Below, one piece after another: positions 24,455 through 32,797 of a stretch of 64,000 bases of DNA. Both the position numbers and the translations under genes were made by a program. A model generated the notes under the pieces. That model saw only the letters and a program-made list of their open reading frames with translations, did no database searches and was not told the DNA's origin. The stretch comes from DAOPKN01 sp035391225 (GTDB lineage Bacteria > Thermotogota > Thermotogae > MWEM01): NCBI GenBank assembly GCA_035391225.1, contig DAOPKN010000011.1, positions 1-64,000 on the forward strand, written 5' to 3'. The first letter of the stretch is position 1. Each line of letters starts with the position of its first letter.

Positions 24455-25708
24455 ATGTCCAAACGGTTGGTTTTGATCGCGTTGGCAGTGCTTATCGCCA
24501 TCGGTGCCTTTGCGGCAACAAAAGTGGAAATTTGGAGCTGGCGCACCCAGGACGCGCAAGTTTGGGACGAGGTGCAGAAGAGGTTGGACGAAATGGGAAA
24601 GGATATCACGATCGATTTCCGTGCTTTCCTTCCCACCGAGTACGATTCGAAGGTTCTTTTGGCACTTCAAGGTGGGCAGGGGCCGGATATCATGTACACC
24701 CGCAGGCTTCCGGGCGGAAGAACCAAGGCCCTGGTAGACTCCGGGTTGTTGATCCCCCTTTCCGACAAGGTGGACTTTTCCAACTTCTCGGAAGGCGTTT
24801 TGACGAACATCACCCAGGAAGGACTGCAGTACGGGGTTCCATTTGCCGTCCAAGTCGTGGGGATTTTCTACAACAAGGACATGTTCGACAAGTTCGGTCT
24901 GAGTGAACCCCGGTCCTGGGCTGAATTGATCGACATTTGCGAGGTTATCAAGGCCAATTCCATCGACCCGTTCTTCGTGTCCGGGAAAGAAGCCTGGTCG
25001 CTCGTGATGCAACACGCCATGACAGGTGTCAGCATCCTCGGCCCCGGCTGGATCAAGAGATTGGCCGAGGGAAAAGTGGATTTCTTGGATCAAGATTGGA
25101 TCTACCACCAGCACTTGCTGAACGACTTGAAAGTGTATTACCAGGATGGATTCCTTGCCAACGACACCAACGACTTGAACTCGGCCATCGCGTTCGAGCA
25201 AGCCGCGATGGTTTTCTACGGTGTCTGGGGCTACCAGATGTGGAAGGAACTCAACCCTGACTTGAACATTGGGTACTTCATGGTTCCCTCCGACTACGCG
25301 GGGTACGACCCCTATGCCTACGTGTACATGGACGGTGCCTTCGGTCTCACGGCAAACGCGAAGCATCCACAAGAAGCCCTGGAAATCCTCAAATTCACGG
25401 CAACACCCGAATTTGGCACCATCTTCTCCAACATCACCATGAATATCCCCGCTGTGACCGGTGCCCAAATGCCGGACGTTCCCCTTCTGGCAGAAGTCAA
25501 CGAAGTGGCTGCCACAAGCGCTTCTCCCTGGGTGTACTGGGTTGGATCCGAGTTCGTGACCGGTGCCCCTTCGCTGTACACCGATGTGCTGAGCCCGGGA
25601 ATGCAGGCCATGTACGCTGACAAGATCACACCCGAGGAGCTTGCCCAACAAGCCCAAGACGCATTGTCCCAGTGGTTCCCGCCATTGATGGAACGCCTCG
25701 GAAAATAA
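24455..25708 (+). CDS. Sugar ABC transporter substrate-binding protein
   Basis: A 417-residue family-1 solute-binding protein with a signal peptide (about residues 1-21, ending AFA). Typical features are ATKVEIWSW, QGPDIMYT, YGVPFAVQVVGIFYNKDMFDKFGL and the C-terminal DALSQWFPP. Such proteins bind mono- or oligosaccharides for CUT1-type importers. ATG at 24455 follows AGGGAGG. It lies 46 bases after the GntR gene. A hairpin with a T-rich tail separates it from the permeases, so it is likely the most abundant product. Confidence 0.88.
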   Translation: MSKRLVLIALAVLIAIGAFAATKVEIWSWRTQDAQVWDEVQKRLDEMGKDITIDFRAFLPTEYDSKVLLALQGGQGPDIMYTRRLPGGRTKALVDSGLLIPLSDKVDFSNFSEGVLTNITQEGLQYGVPFAVQVVGIFYNKDMFDKFGLSEPRSWAELIDICEVIKANSIDPFFVSGKEAWSLVMQHAMTGVSILGPGWIKRLAEGKVDFLDQDWIYHQHLLNDLKVYYQDGFLANDTNDLNSAIAFEQAAMVFYGVWGYQMWKELNPDLNIGYFMVPSDYAGYDPYAYVYMDGAFGLTANAKHPQEALEILKFTATPEFGTIFSNITMNIPAVTGAQMPDVPLLAEVNEVAATSASPWVYWVGSEFVTGAPSLYTDVLSPGMQAMYADKITPEELAQQAQDALSQWFPPLMERLGK

Positions 25709-25721
25709 CGGGATGCAGATG

Positions 25722-25766
25722 ACGGCTTGGTGCCCCTTTGGGGGCACCTGGCCGTTTTGCTTTTTT
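25722..25766 (+). terminator. Intercistronic hairpin after the sugar-binding protein gene
   Basis: GGTGCCCC (25729-25736), loop TTTG, GGGGCACC (25741-25748), with an outer ACGGC/GCCGT stem and a TTTTGCTTTTTT tail. It would act as a partial terminator and as a 3' stabiliser of the binding-protein message. Confidence 0.75.
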
Positions 25767-25798
25767 CGCTTGGATTTGCCAAAAAGGGGTGCGAAGGG

Positions 25799-26701
25799 AT
25801 GAAATGTAAAACCCGCTACGTTCTGCTTTTTACCGTTCCCGCGTTGGTGTTGTACACCTTGTTCGTGATCTACCCTTTCCTGTACAGCTTCATCCTGAGC
25901 TTCTTCAGCTGGTCGGGGGTAGGGGAACGAACATTCGTGGGGTTTCAAAATTTCCAGCGCTTGGTCTCCGGAGCCTACGCCGACGAGTTCCGCAATGCGC
26001 TGCTGCACAACGTGTACTTCTTTTTTGCCAACACCATCTTTGAACTGGGGTTGGCCTTCATCATTGCGATCATCCTTGCTTCCCTTACGTGGGGAAGACG
26101 GTTTTTCCAAACCATCGTCTACCTTCCCAACGTGATTTCCATGGTGCTGGTGGGCTTCATCTGGTCCATGATGCTCAACCCGCAGTGGGGGTTGATCAAC
26201 CACCTGTTGCGAAGCGTGGGGCTCAAGGGATGGGCCCAACCCTGGCTGGGGCAGGAATCGACAGCACTGAACACCGTGATCCTGGTGAACATCTGGCGAA
26301 ACATCGGGTTCTACATTCTCGTGTTCTTCGCTGCCATCCTTGCCATTCCCAAGGAGCTTTTCGATGCCGCCTACATCGACGGGGCTTCCAACTGGCGCGT
26401 GACCTGGAAGATCGTGTTTCCCCTGACGGTGCCCACGTTCCAAACGCTGTTGATCCTGTTGTTCATCTGGTCGTTCAACATCTTTGACGTGGTGTACGCG
26501 CTGGAAGGGGTACAGGCGGGGCCTTTCCGTTCCACCGACGTCCTGGGAACCCTTTTCTACAGGACGGCTTTCGGGGGACTGGGTTCCTCTGCCCAAGATT
26601 ACGGGCTGGGAGCAGCGGTGGTGGTGCTGGTGTTTTGCATGGTCATTCCCCTGTCCATGGTGTACGCGTTCATGCTGGATCGCAGAAGGAGGGCAGCCTG
26701 A
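25799..26701 (+). CDS. Sugar ABC transporter permease (MalF/UgpA type)
   Basis: A 300-residue six-segment permease. The EAA loop is ELFDAAYIDGASNWRVTWKIVFPLTVP, the standard cytoplasmic contact with the ATPase. The N-terminus LLFTVPALVLYTLFVIYPFLYSFILSF-type segment, seen here in pieces, is characteristic of CUT1 UgpA-like subunits. ATG at 25799 follows GAAGGG. The stop overlaps the next start by one base (TGATG), so the two permeases are coupled. Confidence 0.9.
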   Translation: MKCKTRYVLLFTVPALVLYTLFVIYPFLYSFILSFFSWSGVGERTFVGFQNFQRLVSGAYADEFRNALLHNVYFFFANTIFELGLAFIIAIILASLTWGRRFFQTIVYLPNVISMVLVGFIWSMMLNPQWGLINHLLRSVGLKGWAQPWLGQESTALNTVILVNIWRNIGFYILVFFAAILAIPKELFDAAYIDGASNWRVTWKIVFPLTVPTFQTLLILLFIWSFNIFDVVYALEGVQAGPFRSTDVLGTLFYRTAFGGLGSSAQDYGLGAAVVVLVFCMVIPLSMVYAFMLDRRRRAA

Positions 26702-27528
26702 TGCTTCGGATGTCACGAACATGGAGGATCATCATCGTGCTGGTCATGGTGGTGTATTTCCTCGTGGTGGCAACACCCTTTGGAACATTGTTCATGAACA
26801 GCTTCAAAACCATGCGGGAAATTTTCCTCAAACCTTTTTCGTTCCCGGAAAAGTTCAGCTTCTCGAATTACACCCGTGCCTGGAAGGATGCCAACCTGGG
26901 CATGGCCTACCTCAATAGTTTCTTGATCTCCGGTGCTTCCATACTGGGAATCTTGTTCTTTTCTTCCATGATGGCGTACATGATCTCGCGCTACCAGTTC
27001 CCGTTGCGCCGGTTCTTGTACATCTACATCATCATGGGGCTTGCCCTGCCCGCACGCCTGGCCATCATTCCCATCTACGTCACCCTGAACCAACTGGATC
27101 TGACCAATACACGCATCGGGTTGATCATCGTGTACGTTTCCACGGGCATCGCTTTCGCCACGTTCCTGATCAAGAGCTTCATGGATCAGATCCCGGTGGA
27201 AATCGAGGAATCCGCACGCATCGACGGGGCTTCGCCCTGGATGATTTACCGCAAGATCGCACTTCCATTGACCGCACCTGCCATCGTGGTGGTGGGGCTG
27301 GTGAACTTCGTCAACGTGTGGAACGATTTCTTCTTCCCGCTGATCATCATTTCCGATCGGTCAAAGGAAACGGTTCCGCTTGCGGTCTCCGTGTTTTTCG
27401 GGGAGTACTCCAACCGCTGGGACCTGATCGCTGCCGCGCTTTCGATGTCGGTGATTCCCATCATGGTGATCTTCTTCCTTTTCTCCAAGCTCTTCATCTC
27501 CGGGATCACGCAGGGTGCCATCAAGTAA
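26701..27528 (+). CDS. Sugar ABC transporter permease (MalG/UgpE type)
   Basis: A 275-residue partner permease with the EAA loop VEIEESARIDGASPWMIYRKIALPLTAPA and about six membrane segments. With the upstream subunit it forms the CUT1 channel. ATG at 26701 follows AGGAGGG. No ATPase gene follows: the transporter must borrow a shared MsmX/MalK-type ATPase coded elsewhere, a common CUT1 arrangement. A bidirectional terminator follows. Confidence 0.9.
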   Translation: MLRMSRTWRIIIVLVMVVYFLVVATPFGTLFMNSFKTMREIFLKPFSFPEKFSFSNYTRAWKDANLGMAYLNSFLISGASILGILFFSSMMAYMISRYQFPLRRFLYIYIIMGLALPARLAIIPIYVTLNQLDLTNTRIGLIIVYVSTGIAFATFLIKSFMDQIPVEIEESARIDGASPWMIYRKIALPLTAPAIVVVGLVNFVNVWNDFFFPLIIISDRSKETVPLAVSVFFGEYSNRWDLIAAALSMSVIPIMVIFFLFSKLFISGITQGAIK

Positions 27529-27556
27529 AAACCCGCCGTGCTCGCGGCGGGTTTCT
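27529..27556 (+). terminator. Terminator after the sugar permease genes
   Basis: ACCCGCCG (27531-27538), 6-base loop, CGGCGGGT (27545-27552), then TTCTTT. It lies between convergent genes. Confidence 0.8.
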
Positions 27557-27569
27557 TTGTTTCACGAGA

Positions 27570-27992
27570 TTACAGTGCACTCCAAATGGTCGAAATCAGG
27601 ATAATCCCCAAAATCCCCAGCAACACGTCTACAGCGCCCAAAACGATGGCGGCCACCGACCGGGGACTGTGGTCCACCCTGTTGGCGCGCACACCCAACC
27701 ATACCGCCAGGGGACCCAACACGACCGGGAAAATGAAAAGCCCGATGAAGGCCATTCGAATCGCCAGCACGGAAAGGGCTTGGGCCTGTTGTTGCGCTTG
27801 GGTCGTGGTCCTTTCGGTTGGCTGCGCGGGGACAAACTGGCCCCGCTCTTGGTACACCTCATCCAATAACCGCTGGATGAGGCGTTGGTGCTGTTCCCCA
27901 AACTGTTCGATCGCAAGGCCGTAGGTATCAAAGCGCTTGAAACCGATTTCTTTTCTTTCGAGGATGAATTGCCGGATTTCATTGGAGATCAA
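27570..27992 (-). CDS. Small two-segment membrane protein, DUF4190-like
   Basis: A 140-residue protein: N-terminal ~55 soluble helical residues, a Pro/Thr/Gln-rich linker (about 57-75), then two hydrophobic hairpin segments (MAFIGLFIFPVVLGPLAVWLG and IVLGAVDVLLGILGIILIS) as in DUF4190 proteins. Function unknown. I chose TTG at 27992 because GGGGAGGGG lies 6 bases before it; an in-frame GTG at 28010 overlaps that site. It is 36 bases downstream of the rhodanese gene. Confidence 0.6.
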   Translation of the reverse strand: MISNEIRQFILERKEIGFKRFDTYGLAIEQFGEQHQRLIQRLLDEVYQERGQFVPAQPTERTTTQAQQQAQALSVLAIRMAFIGLFIFPVVLGPLAVWLGVRANRVDHSPRSVAAIVLGAVDVLLGILGIILISTIWSAL

Positions 27993-28028
27993 ACCATTTC
28001 CCCTCCCCACCTCGCGGTTTGCCCGGGA

Positions 28029-28457
28029 TCACTGCACGAAATCGTATCCCTTGGCTTTCCAGTTGGAAAATCCACCTTCCATGTTGTACACCCGCAAGAA
28101 ACCCAAGCCCTTCATCAGCAGCATGGCCTTCTTGCTACGGCTTCCCGCATGGCAATACACCAGGAACGTTTTGCGACTGTCCAGCTGGCTCACGCGGTCA
28201 CAAAAATCGTTCTCCAGCACGTTGATTTGCAGCGCGCCAGCCAGGTGCCCGTTTCGAAACTCGCTTTCGCTACGCACGTCCAAGATCACGAGATTCGGAC
28301 TCGTACCCCATTGTTCCAGCAAAACAACCGCCTGGGACACGCTAATGTTCTCGAAAAAGGAAACCGATGAATCCGTTGCGGGAACACCAAAATCTGCTCC
28401 ACCGAACGCTACCGTTGCCACAAGAACGAAAAGCAAACCGAAAAACCAGTTGCGCAT
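28029..28457 (-). CDS. Exported single-domain rhodanese
   Basis: A 142-residue rhodanese with a signal peptide (about residues 1-20). The active-site loop is YCHAGSRS with Cys102, preceded by ILDVRSESEFRNGHLAGA and followed by the GFLRVYNMEGGFSNW end. It would move sulfane sulfur outside the cytoplasm; the acceptor is unknown. ATG at 28457 follows GGGGGAG. A TATAAT (28492-28487 on the minus strand) lies 30 bases upstream without a strong -35. Confidence 0.88.
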   Translation of the reverse strand: MRNWFFGLLFVLVATVAFGGADFGVPATDSSVSFFENISVSQAVVLLEQWGTSPNLVILDVRSESEFRNGHLAGALQINVLENDFCDRVSQLDSRKTFLVYCHAGSRSKKAMLLMKGLGFLRVYNMEGGFSNWKAKGYDFVQ

Positions 28458-28498
28458 TTTTTCTCCCCCTTTTTCTTGGTGGGTGTATTATAACATCC

Positions 28499-28521
28499 AG
28501 GGGCTTGTTTACTGGCCCCTA
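28499..28521. repeat. Short palindrome between divergent promoters
   Basis: AGGGGC (28499-28504) and GCCCCT (28515-28520) form a 6-base-pair hairpin with a 10-base loop, followed by AC. The GTAGGGGCC edge (minus strand) resembles the arms of the repeat at 23-113, so it may be a degenerate copy. It lies between the rhodanese and HU promoters. Confidence 0.3.
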
Positions 28522-28526
28522 CAAAT

Positions 28527-28555
28527 TTGGAAATCGGCGCAAAAACTGCTAAAAT
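28527..28555 (+). promoter_or_regulatory. Sigma70-like promoter of the HU gene
   Basis: TTGGAA at 28527-28532 and TAAAAT at 28550-28555 with a 17-base spacer, 50 bases before the HU start. A second TACAAT at 28564-28569 is a less likely -10. Confidence 0.65.
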
Positions 28556-28604
28556 ATGTTAGAATACAATGATTGGAGTACATTTTATCAGGGGAGGTAG
28601 TGCA

Positions 28605-28877
28605 ATGAACAAAAAAGAGCTGATCGAAGCTATCGCCAAGGAAACCGGGGAAACGCAGAAACTGAGCGAACGATTCCTTTCTGCTGCTATCCAGGTTATT
28701 TCCCACGAGCTGAGCAACGGCGGAGATGTGCGACTGGTAGGCTTCGGAACCTTCAAGGTAGCCGAACGGAAAGCTCGCAAAGGTGTCAACCCCAAAACCA
28801 TGAAGCCCATCGACATTCCCGCGACCAAGGTTCCCAAGTTCGTCCCGGGGAAAGAATTGAAGGAAAAGGTTTCCTAG
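28605..28877 (+). CDS. hup: HU family DNA-binding protein
   Basis: A 90-residue HU/IHF protein. It opens NKKELIEAIAKETG, carries VRLVGFGTFKVAERKARKG at the base of the DNA-clasping arm and ends VPKFVPGKELKEKV. It compacts and bends DNA as a dimer. ATG at 28605 follows GGGGAGG. It is a stand-alone gene with its own promoter and terminator, fitting high expression. Confidence 0.95.
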   Translation: MNKKELIEAIAKETGETQKLSERFLSAAIQVISHELSNGGDVRLVGFGTFKVAERKARKGVNPKTMKPIDIPATKVPKFVPGKELKEKVS

Positions 28878-28903
28878 GTCTCTCTTTCGCTTGTTTTGTT
28901 CTC

Positions 28904-28935
28904 AAAAAAGCGGGAAGGTTTCTTCCCGTTTTTTT
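28904..28935. terminator. Bidirectional terminator between HU and PfkB
   Basis: AAAAAA-G, CGGGAAG (28911-28917), loop GTTT, CTTCCCG (28922-28928), seven T residues. The A-run and T-run let it serve both convergent genes; the pfkB stop codon overlaps the T-run. Confidence 0.85.
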
Positions 28936-29932
28936 ATGTTCCCCGTTTTTCTTGCTGGAACCGTTGCACCTCGGAAATCGTGGGCATGGATTGCGCGGCT
29001 CCCAGCCGGGTGGCTACCAACGCCGCGCCGGCGTTCGCGAAAGATAGCATCTCTTGCAGCGAGGGCAGCGCTTGGTCATAGGACAACCCCGCCACGAAGC
29101 GGGAACCCCATTGAAAAATCAAACCCGCCATGAATGCATCACCGCATCCCGTCGTTTCCTTCACCGCAACGGAAAAACCGGGCTCTTCGGTCCAGTTCCC
29201 CTGGAAAAACGCATCCGCACCTTGCTTTCCCCGCGTCACCACGACCAGCGCCCCGGGCTTGGTTGGCCATCTCTCCACGGTTTCCCGGTACCAGCCAGTC
29301 CCTTCCCGTCTTTTCGCGGGGTACAAGAAGCCGAGGTCATCGTCGCTGCATTTCACCAGGTCCACCATGGGGAGAATCGAAAGGATTGCCCGATGGTAGG
29401 CTTCACGGTCTTTCACGAGTGCGGGGCGTACGTTTGGATCGAAACCTACGGCTTTTCCAGCCGCCGCAAAACGCTGCACCAGGTGGAAAATGGCTTCGCG
29501 AACTTTCTCGTGCAGAATGGCGATCGATCCGAACTGGAAGAACGAATAACGGTCCACCTCCACCTTTTCCGCGTCCGCTACGCTAAGGTATTGATCCGCG
29601 GCGTTTTCGCGGTAGAAGGCAAAATCCGGCTTTCCGTGCGCGTCGAGCGCCGCAAAGGCAAGCGTCGTTTGGGCTTGTTTCTCCACGCGGGTCTCCCGTG
29701 TTTCCACACCCTCTTGTTCCAGCAGTTTCCACAAGGAGCGACCAAAGGAATCTCCGCCCAGGCAGGTGAAAAACCCCACCTGCAGCCCTAAACGCCGCAA
29801 CCCCACGGCAATGTTGAAGGGCGAACCACCGGGACGCTTCTCGAACAGGGAGGATTCCCCCAGTCCAGCCCCGGATTGCTGGGAAAAAAAATCCCACAAG
29901 ATTTCCCCCGAGCACAACACGCGCTCAGGCAT
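28934..29932 (-). CDS. PfkB-family carbohydrate kinase
   Basis: A 332-residue ribokinase-fold sugar kinase. Motifs are GEILWDFF near the start, GGSPFNIAVGLRRLG and LGGDSFG (PfkB signature 1), FDPNVRP and the ATP/catalytic-base segment TTGCGDAFMAG (signature 2). Closest in feel to fructokinases or 2-keto-3-deoxygluconate kinases; the exact sugar cannot be told. ATG at 29932 has AAGGGGAAG just upstream and overlaps the end of the hypothetical gene by 8 bases. Confidence 0.88.
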   Translation of the reverse strand: MPERVLCSGEILWDFFSQQSGAGLGESSLFEKRPGGSPFNIAVGLRRLGLQVGFFTCLGGDSFGRSLWKLLEQEGVETRETRVEKQAQTTLAFAALDAHGKPDFAFYRENAADQYLSVADAEKVEVDRYSFFQFGSIAILHEKVREAIFHLVQRFAAAGKAVGFDPNVRPALVKDREAYHRAILSILPMVDLVKCSDDDLGFLYPAKRREGTGWYRETVERWPTKPGALVVVTRGKQGADAFFQGNWTEEPGFSVAVKETTGCGDAFMAGLIFQWGSRFVAGLSYDQALPSLQEMLSFANAGAALVATRLGAAQSMPTISEVQRFQQEKRGT

Positions 29933-30344
29933 GGGCTTCCCCTTCACCGCTGTGCTCCTCTTGGAAAGCGTGCAAGGCGACTTTTTGGAAACTCAGCATC
30001 CCTTGGAAAATCACGATCATGATCAGCTCCTTTTCGTTCTCGAAAACCACCGTCAAGTTACATTCATCGGAAAACCCCGGGTTCTGCTGCATTTGCTGCT
30101 GCAGTTGGGGATCTTGGTGAAAACAAACGATGGAGGCCCCCTGGTACTGCCAGCGGTTGAGGAAAGAAGCAAAAAGCCGGGCTTCGGATTCCTTTTCGAA
30201 CGTTTCGATCTTTTGCTCGTACACCCCACCGTCGGGACGTTGGAAGAAACCCCGCACCTCCCAACCGACCCCTTGGGAAAGAAGGGAAACGGATTGTACC
30301 TGTCCCATTTCCAAGGACTGCCCGTGGCGATTGACGTACAACAT
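29925..30344 (-). CDS. Hypothetical protein
   Basis: A 139-residue soluble alpha/beta protein with no family that I recognise. It has a strand-rich N-terminus (MLYVNRHGQSLEMGQVQSVS), a Gln-rich stretch in the middle (PQLQQQMQQNPG) and a hydrophobic strand LIMIVIFQGML near the end. ATG at 30344 follows a strong GGGAGGTG. A candidate promoter, TTGCCC-N17-TAGAGT, lies just upstream. The 3' end overlaps the sugar kinase start, so the two are co-translated. Confidence 0.6.
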   Translation of the reverse strand: MLYVNRHGQSLEMGQVQSVSLLSQGVGWEVRGFFQRPDGGVYEQKIETFEKESEARLFASFLNRWQYQGASIVCFHQDPQLQQQMQQNPGFSDECNLTVVFENEKELIMIVIFQGMLSFQKVALHAFQEEHSGEGEAHA

Positions 30345-30422
30345 CTCGCACCTCCCCCCTTTCGTGTACAGAACTCTACTGGATTCTTCTACGAAGGGCA
30401 AGCAAATCCCGAAAAAGGGTGC

Positions 30423-30428
30423 TATAAT
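30423..30428 (+). promoter_or_regulatory. -10 box of the anmK promoter
   Basis: TATAAT at 30423-30428, preceded by G and C, 39 bases before the anmK start. No clear -35 hexamer is found at the right distance. Confidence 0.45.
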
Positions 30429-30466
30429 CCAGGCACGATCATTTTTTTGCAGAAAGGGTGACAGCT

Positions 30467-31624
30467 TTGAAAACCATCTTGGGTTGCATGTCGGGCACAT
30501 CATGCGACGGGCTGAATATCTGTGCCTGCTCGTTTGAGGGCCATTTCACCGCAACGAGCTTCCGGTTGCTGGCGTTTGAATCCATCCCCTTTTCCCCGGG
30601 GCTTCGCGAACACATCCTTACCCTGACAACCGGGAAAATCGACGTGGCAACCCTTGCCCATGCCCACGCGTTCCTCGGGGAGCTGTTCGGGGAAATGATC
30701 CACGACTTCGTGGACCGGCACGCGGTTTCCAACGTGGATCTCGTGGTAAGCCACGGCCAAACCGTGTTCCACGATCCTTCCCCCGGAAAATTGCCAGCAG
30801 GCAGGCCGCCATGGGAACAGGTTCCGTGTACGCTGCAAATTGGGGATGGCGATTTCATCTCGGTGAAAACGGGGTTGCCCGTGCTTTCGGACGTGCGCAT
30901 GAAGGATGTTGCGTTGGGGGGGCAAGGTGCCCCGTTGGCGGTTTTCGGTGATTTCGTGTTGTTCTCCCAGCAAAAGGCAAACGTAGCCTTGCTCAACCTG
31001 GGGGGGATCGCCAACGTCACGTATCTTCCCGCGGGGGCTTCTCTCGAACAGGTGAAAGCGTTTGACACCGGGCCGGCAAATACGCTTGTAGACTGGGCGT
31101 GCCAGACATACTTTTCCCAACCCTTTGACCGGGACGGTTCACTCTCGCGCGGGGGAAAGGTGCATGCCCCGCTCTTGGAAAAGCTGCTGGAGTTGGAAAA
31201 CGACTACGGCCAACTGCCCCCTCCCAAATCCACGGGAAAGGAAATCCGGTACAACGAGCTGTACCATGCACGGTTAGCCCAAGCCATCGAAGCCCTCCAC
31301 GTTCCCGCCGCCGACGCGGTGCGCACCTTGGTGGAATGCACCACAGCAACGGTGGAAATGGCGCTTCGCCGTTTTTTACAACTGCCCGACCAGCTGATCG
31401 TTACGGGAGGAGGAGCCTACAATCCCACGATGCTGGGCAGCCTCCGGGAACGCTTGGCCGGCTGCGAGGTATCCCTTCCCCCCGAGCCCTTGCCGCAAGC
31501 CAAGGAAGCCATCCTGTTCGCGATTCTTGGCAACGAGTACGTAAACGGGCATTTTTCCAACGTACCCTCTGCCACAGGTGCCAGGAAAGCAGCAAGGCTG
31601 GGGAAACTCAGCCTGCCGGATTGA
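30467..31624 (+). CDS. anmK: Anhydro-N-acetylmuramic acid kinase
   Basis: A 385-residue AnmK, which hydrolyses and phosphorylates 1,6-anhydroMurNAc to MurNAc 6-phosphate during cell-wall recycling. The ATP motif GCMSGTSCDGLN (usually DGxD; here the last Asp is Asn), the catalytic-region VVSHGQTVFHDP and LNLGGIANVT, DTGPAN and the closing VTGGGAYNP are present. TTG at 30467 is chosen because AAAGGG lies 8 bases before it, whereas the in-frame GTG at 30458 overlaps that site. A YitT-family gene follows 26 bases later. No MurQ etherase is in the window. Confidence 0.9.
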   Translation: MKTILGCMSGTSCDGLNICACSFEGHFTATSFRLLAFESIPFSPGLREHILTLTTGKIDVATLAHAHAFLGELFGEMIHDFVDRHAVSNVDLVVSHGQTVFHDPSPGKLPAGRPPWEQVPCTLQIGDGDFISVKTGLPVLSDVRMKDVALGGQGAPLAVFGDFVLFSQQKANVALLNLGGIANVTYLPAGASLEQVKAFDTGPANTLVDWACQTYFSQPFDRDGSLSRGGKVHAPLLEKLLELENDYGQLPPPKSTGKEIRYNELYHARLAQAIEALHVPAADAVRTLVECTTATVEMALRRFLQLPDQLIVTGGGAYNPTMLGSLRERLAGCEVSLPPEPLPQAKEAILFAILGNEYVNGHFSNVPSATGARKAARLGKLSLPD

Positions 31625-31650
31625 GGAGAGAAGCGCAAGGAGGTTGGGAA

Positions 31651-32514
31651 GTGCAGGCAAGAAAAGGAGTGTTCAAGGAGTTCTTTTTCTCCACGTTGGG
31701 AACCTTTTTGGTAGCCATCGGACTGGTTTCCTTTTTAATCCCCCACAACATCGCCTGTGGGGGCGCCAGTGGTATGGCCATCGTGCTGGCAAGGTTCGTC
31801 CCGCTACCGGTTGGGGTTCTGATGTACCTGGTCAACGGGGTTCTTTTCGCCCTTTCCTTTTGGCTTATTGGCAAGGAATTCGGCTTTCGGAGCTTGTACT
31901 GCACCTTCGTGTTGACCTTCTTCGTGGACTTGCTGGATCGCTTGGTTCCTTTTCCCAAGTACACCGGCGAAGACTTGTTCTTGTCCATGAGTTTTGGGGT
32001 GATGATTTCGGCGGTAGGTATGGCCATCACCTTTTCGCAGGATTCTTCCACGGGGGGTACGGACATCCTGGCGCGCATCTTCAACCGCTACCTGGGGCTT
32101 GCCATGGGCACCTCGCTGCTTTTGATCGACCTGGTGGTCGCACTTGCGGCAGGCATTGCATTCGATGCCCGAGTGGGAATGTATTCCATCATCTCGGTAA
32201 TCTTCAACGGGCTCACCATCGATTACGTGCTCAAGATGATCGACAACCACGTGACACTCACGATTATCTCCACGAAGGAAGACCAGATTGCCTCCTATAT
32301 CATGCAAAAGTTGGACCGTGGCGTTTCTTTCTTGAAAGGAGAAGGGGGATTTTCCGGCGAAGAGAAGTACTTCTTGTACGTAGCCGTGCGGCGAAGGGAA
32401 ATGGGCGAGTTGTTCCGGCATATCCGCAAGATTGACCCCTCGGCTTTCATCGTGGCACAGGAAGTGTCACACGTAATTGGAAACGGCTTCAAGAAGATCA
32501 ACAAGGTCTTTTAA
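31651..32514 (+). CDS. YitT family membrane protein
   Basis: A 287-residue protein with about five to six N-terminal membrane segments (YitT/DUF161 domain; LIPHNIACGGASGMAIV, TFSQDSSTGGTDILARI) and a C-terminal cytoplasmic DUF2179 domain (about 215-287, from VTLTIISTKEDQI to HVIGNGF). The family is widespread and functionally obscure. GTG at 31651 follows AAGGAGG. The next reading frame, the interrupted zinc-ribbon gene, starts 7 bases after its stop. Confidence 0.85.
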   Translation: MQARKGVFKEFFFSTLGTFLVAIGLVSFLIPHNIACGGASGMAIVLARFVPLPVGVLMYLVNGVLFALSFWLIGKEFGFRSLYCTFVLTFFVDLLDRLVPFPKYTGEDLFLSMSFGVMISAVGMAITFSQDSSTGGTDILARIFNRYLGLAMGTSLLLIDLVVALAAGIAFDARVGMYSIISVIFNGLTIDYVLKMIDNHVTLTIISTKEDQIASYIMQKLDRGVSFLKGEGGFSGEEKYFLYVAVRRREMGELFRHIRKIDPSAFIVAQEVSHVIGNGFKKINKVF

Positions 32515-32521
32515 TCCATCT

Positions 32522-32768
32522 GTGAAAGGGGAGATCGTTATCTTTTGCCCAAAATGTGGTACGCAGAATGCAGACGATGCGGTTTTTTGCGCGCAATGTG
32601 GCAATCGCTTGTCGGGTGCAGAAAAAACCCAACGCTTCCACCCCGGTTTTTCCACGGACCAGCAATTCCCGACAGCGCCACGCGCAGAAAATTCTACCAA
32701 GAAAGTGTTCGCGGTGCTCTCGCTGGTTTGCGGAATCTTCGGGCTTTTCGTGCTCCAGTTCATCTTGG
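32522..32768 (+). pseudogene. Zinc-ribbon membrane protein, 5' part, split by IS607-type element
   Basis: This codes the first 82 residues plus one base of a small protein with an N-terminal zinc ribbon (FCPKCGTQNADDAVFCAQCG, two CxxC pairs), a polar linker and the start of a DUF4190-like membrane hairpin (VLSLVCGIFGLFVLQFIL). The frame is broken at GG 32767-32768, where the mobile element begins. Joining this base directly to 34859 gives GCT and continues in frame to the stop at 35055, for 147 residues in all. GTG at 32522 is the only sensible start. The truncated copy may still make a membrane fragment fused to 80-odd residues read through the element. Confidence 0.85.
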
Positions 32769-32781
32769 GCCGTTCTCCGAT

Positions 32782-32797
32782 ACCTACTGAAATCTAC
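32782..32797 (+). repeat. Left subterminal inverted repeat of the IS607-type element
   Basis: ACCTACTGAAATCTAC, whose complement reads GTAGATTTCAGTAGGT. It matches the right copy at 34837-34852 (GTAGATTGTAGTAGGT) at 14 of 16 positions. It contains the tnpB stop codon. Likely a transposase binding site. Confidence 0.75.

Noticed and set aside
32767..32779. Alternative left end of the IS607-type element at CC 32778-32779 or GG 32768-32769
   Set aside because: CC would not match the GG core on the right end in the same orientation, and 32768-32769 would shift the host reading frame. Only GG 32767-32768 restores the protein.
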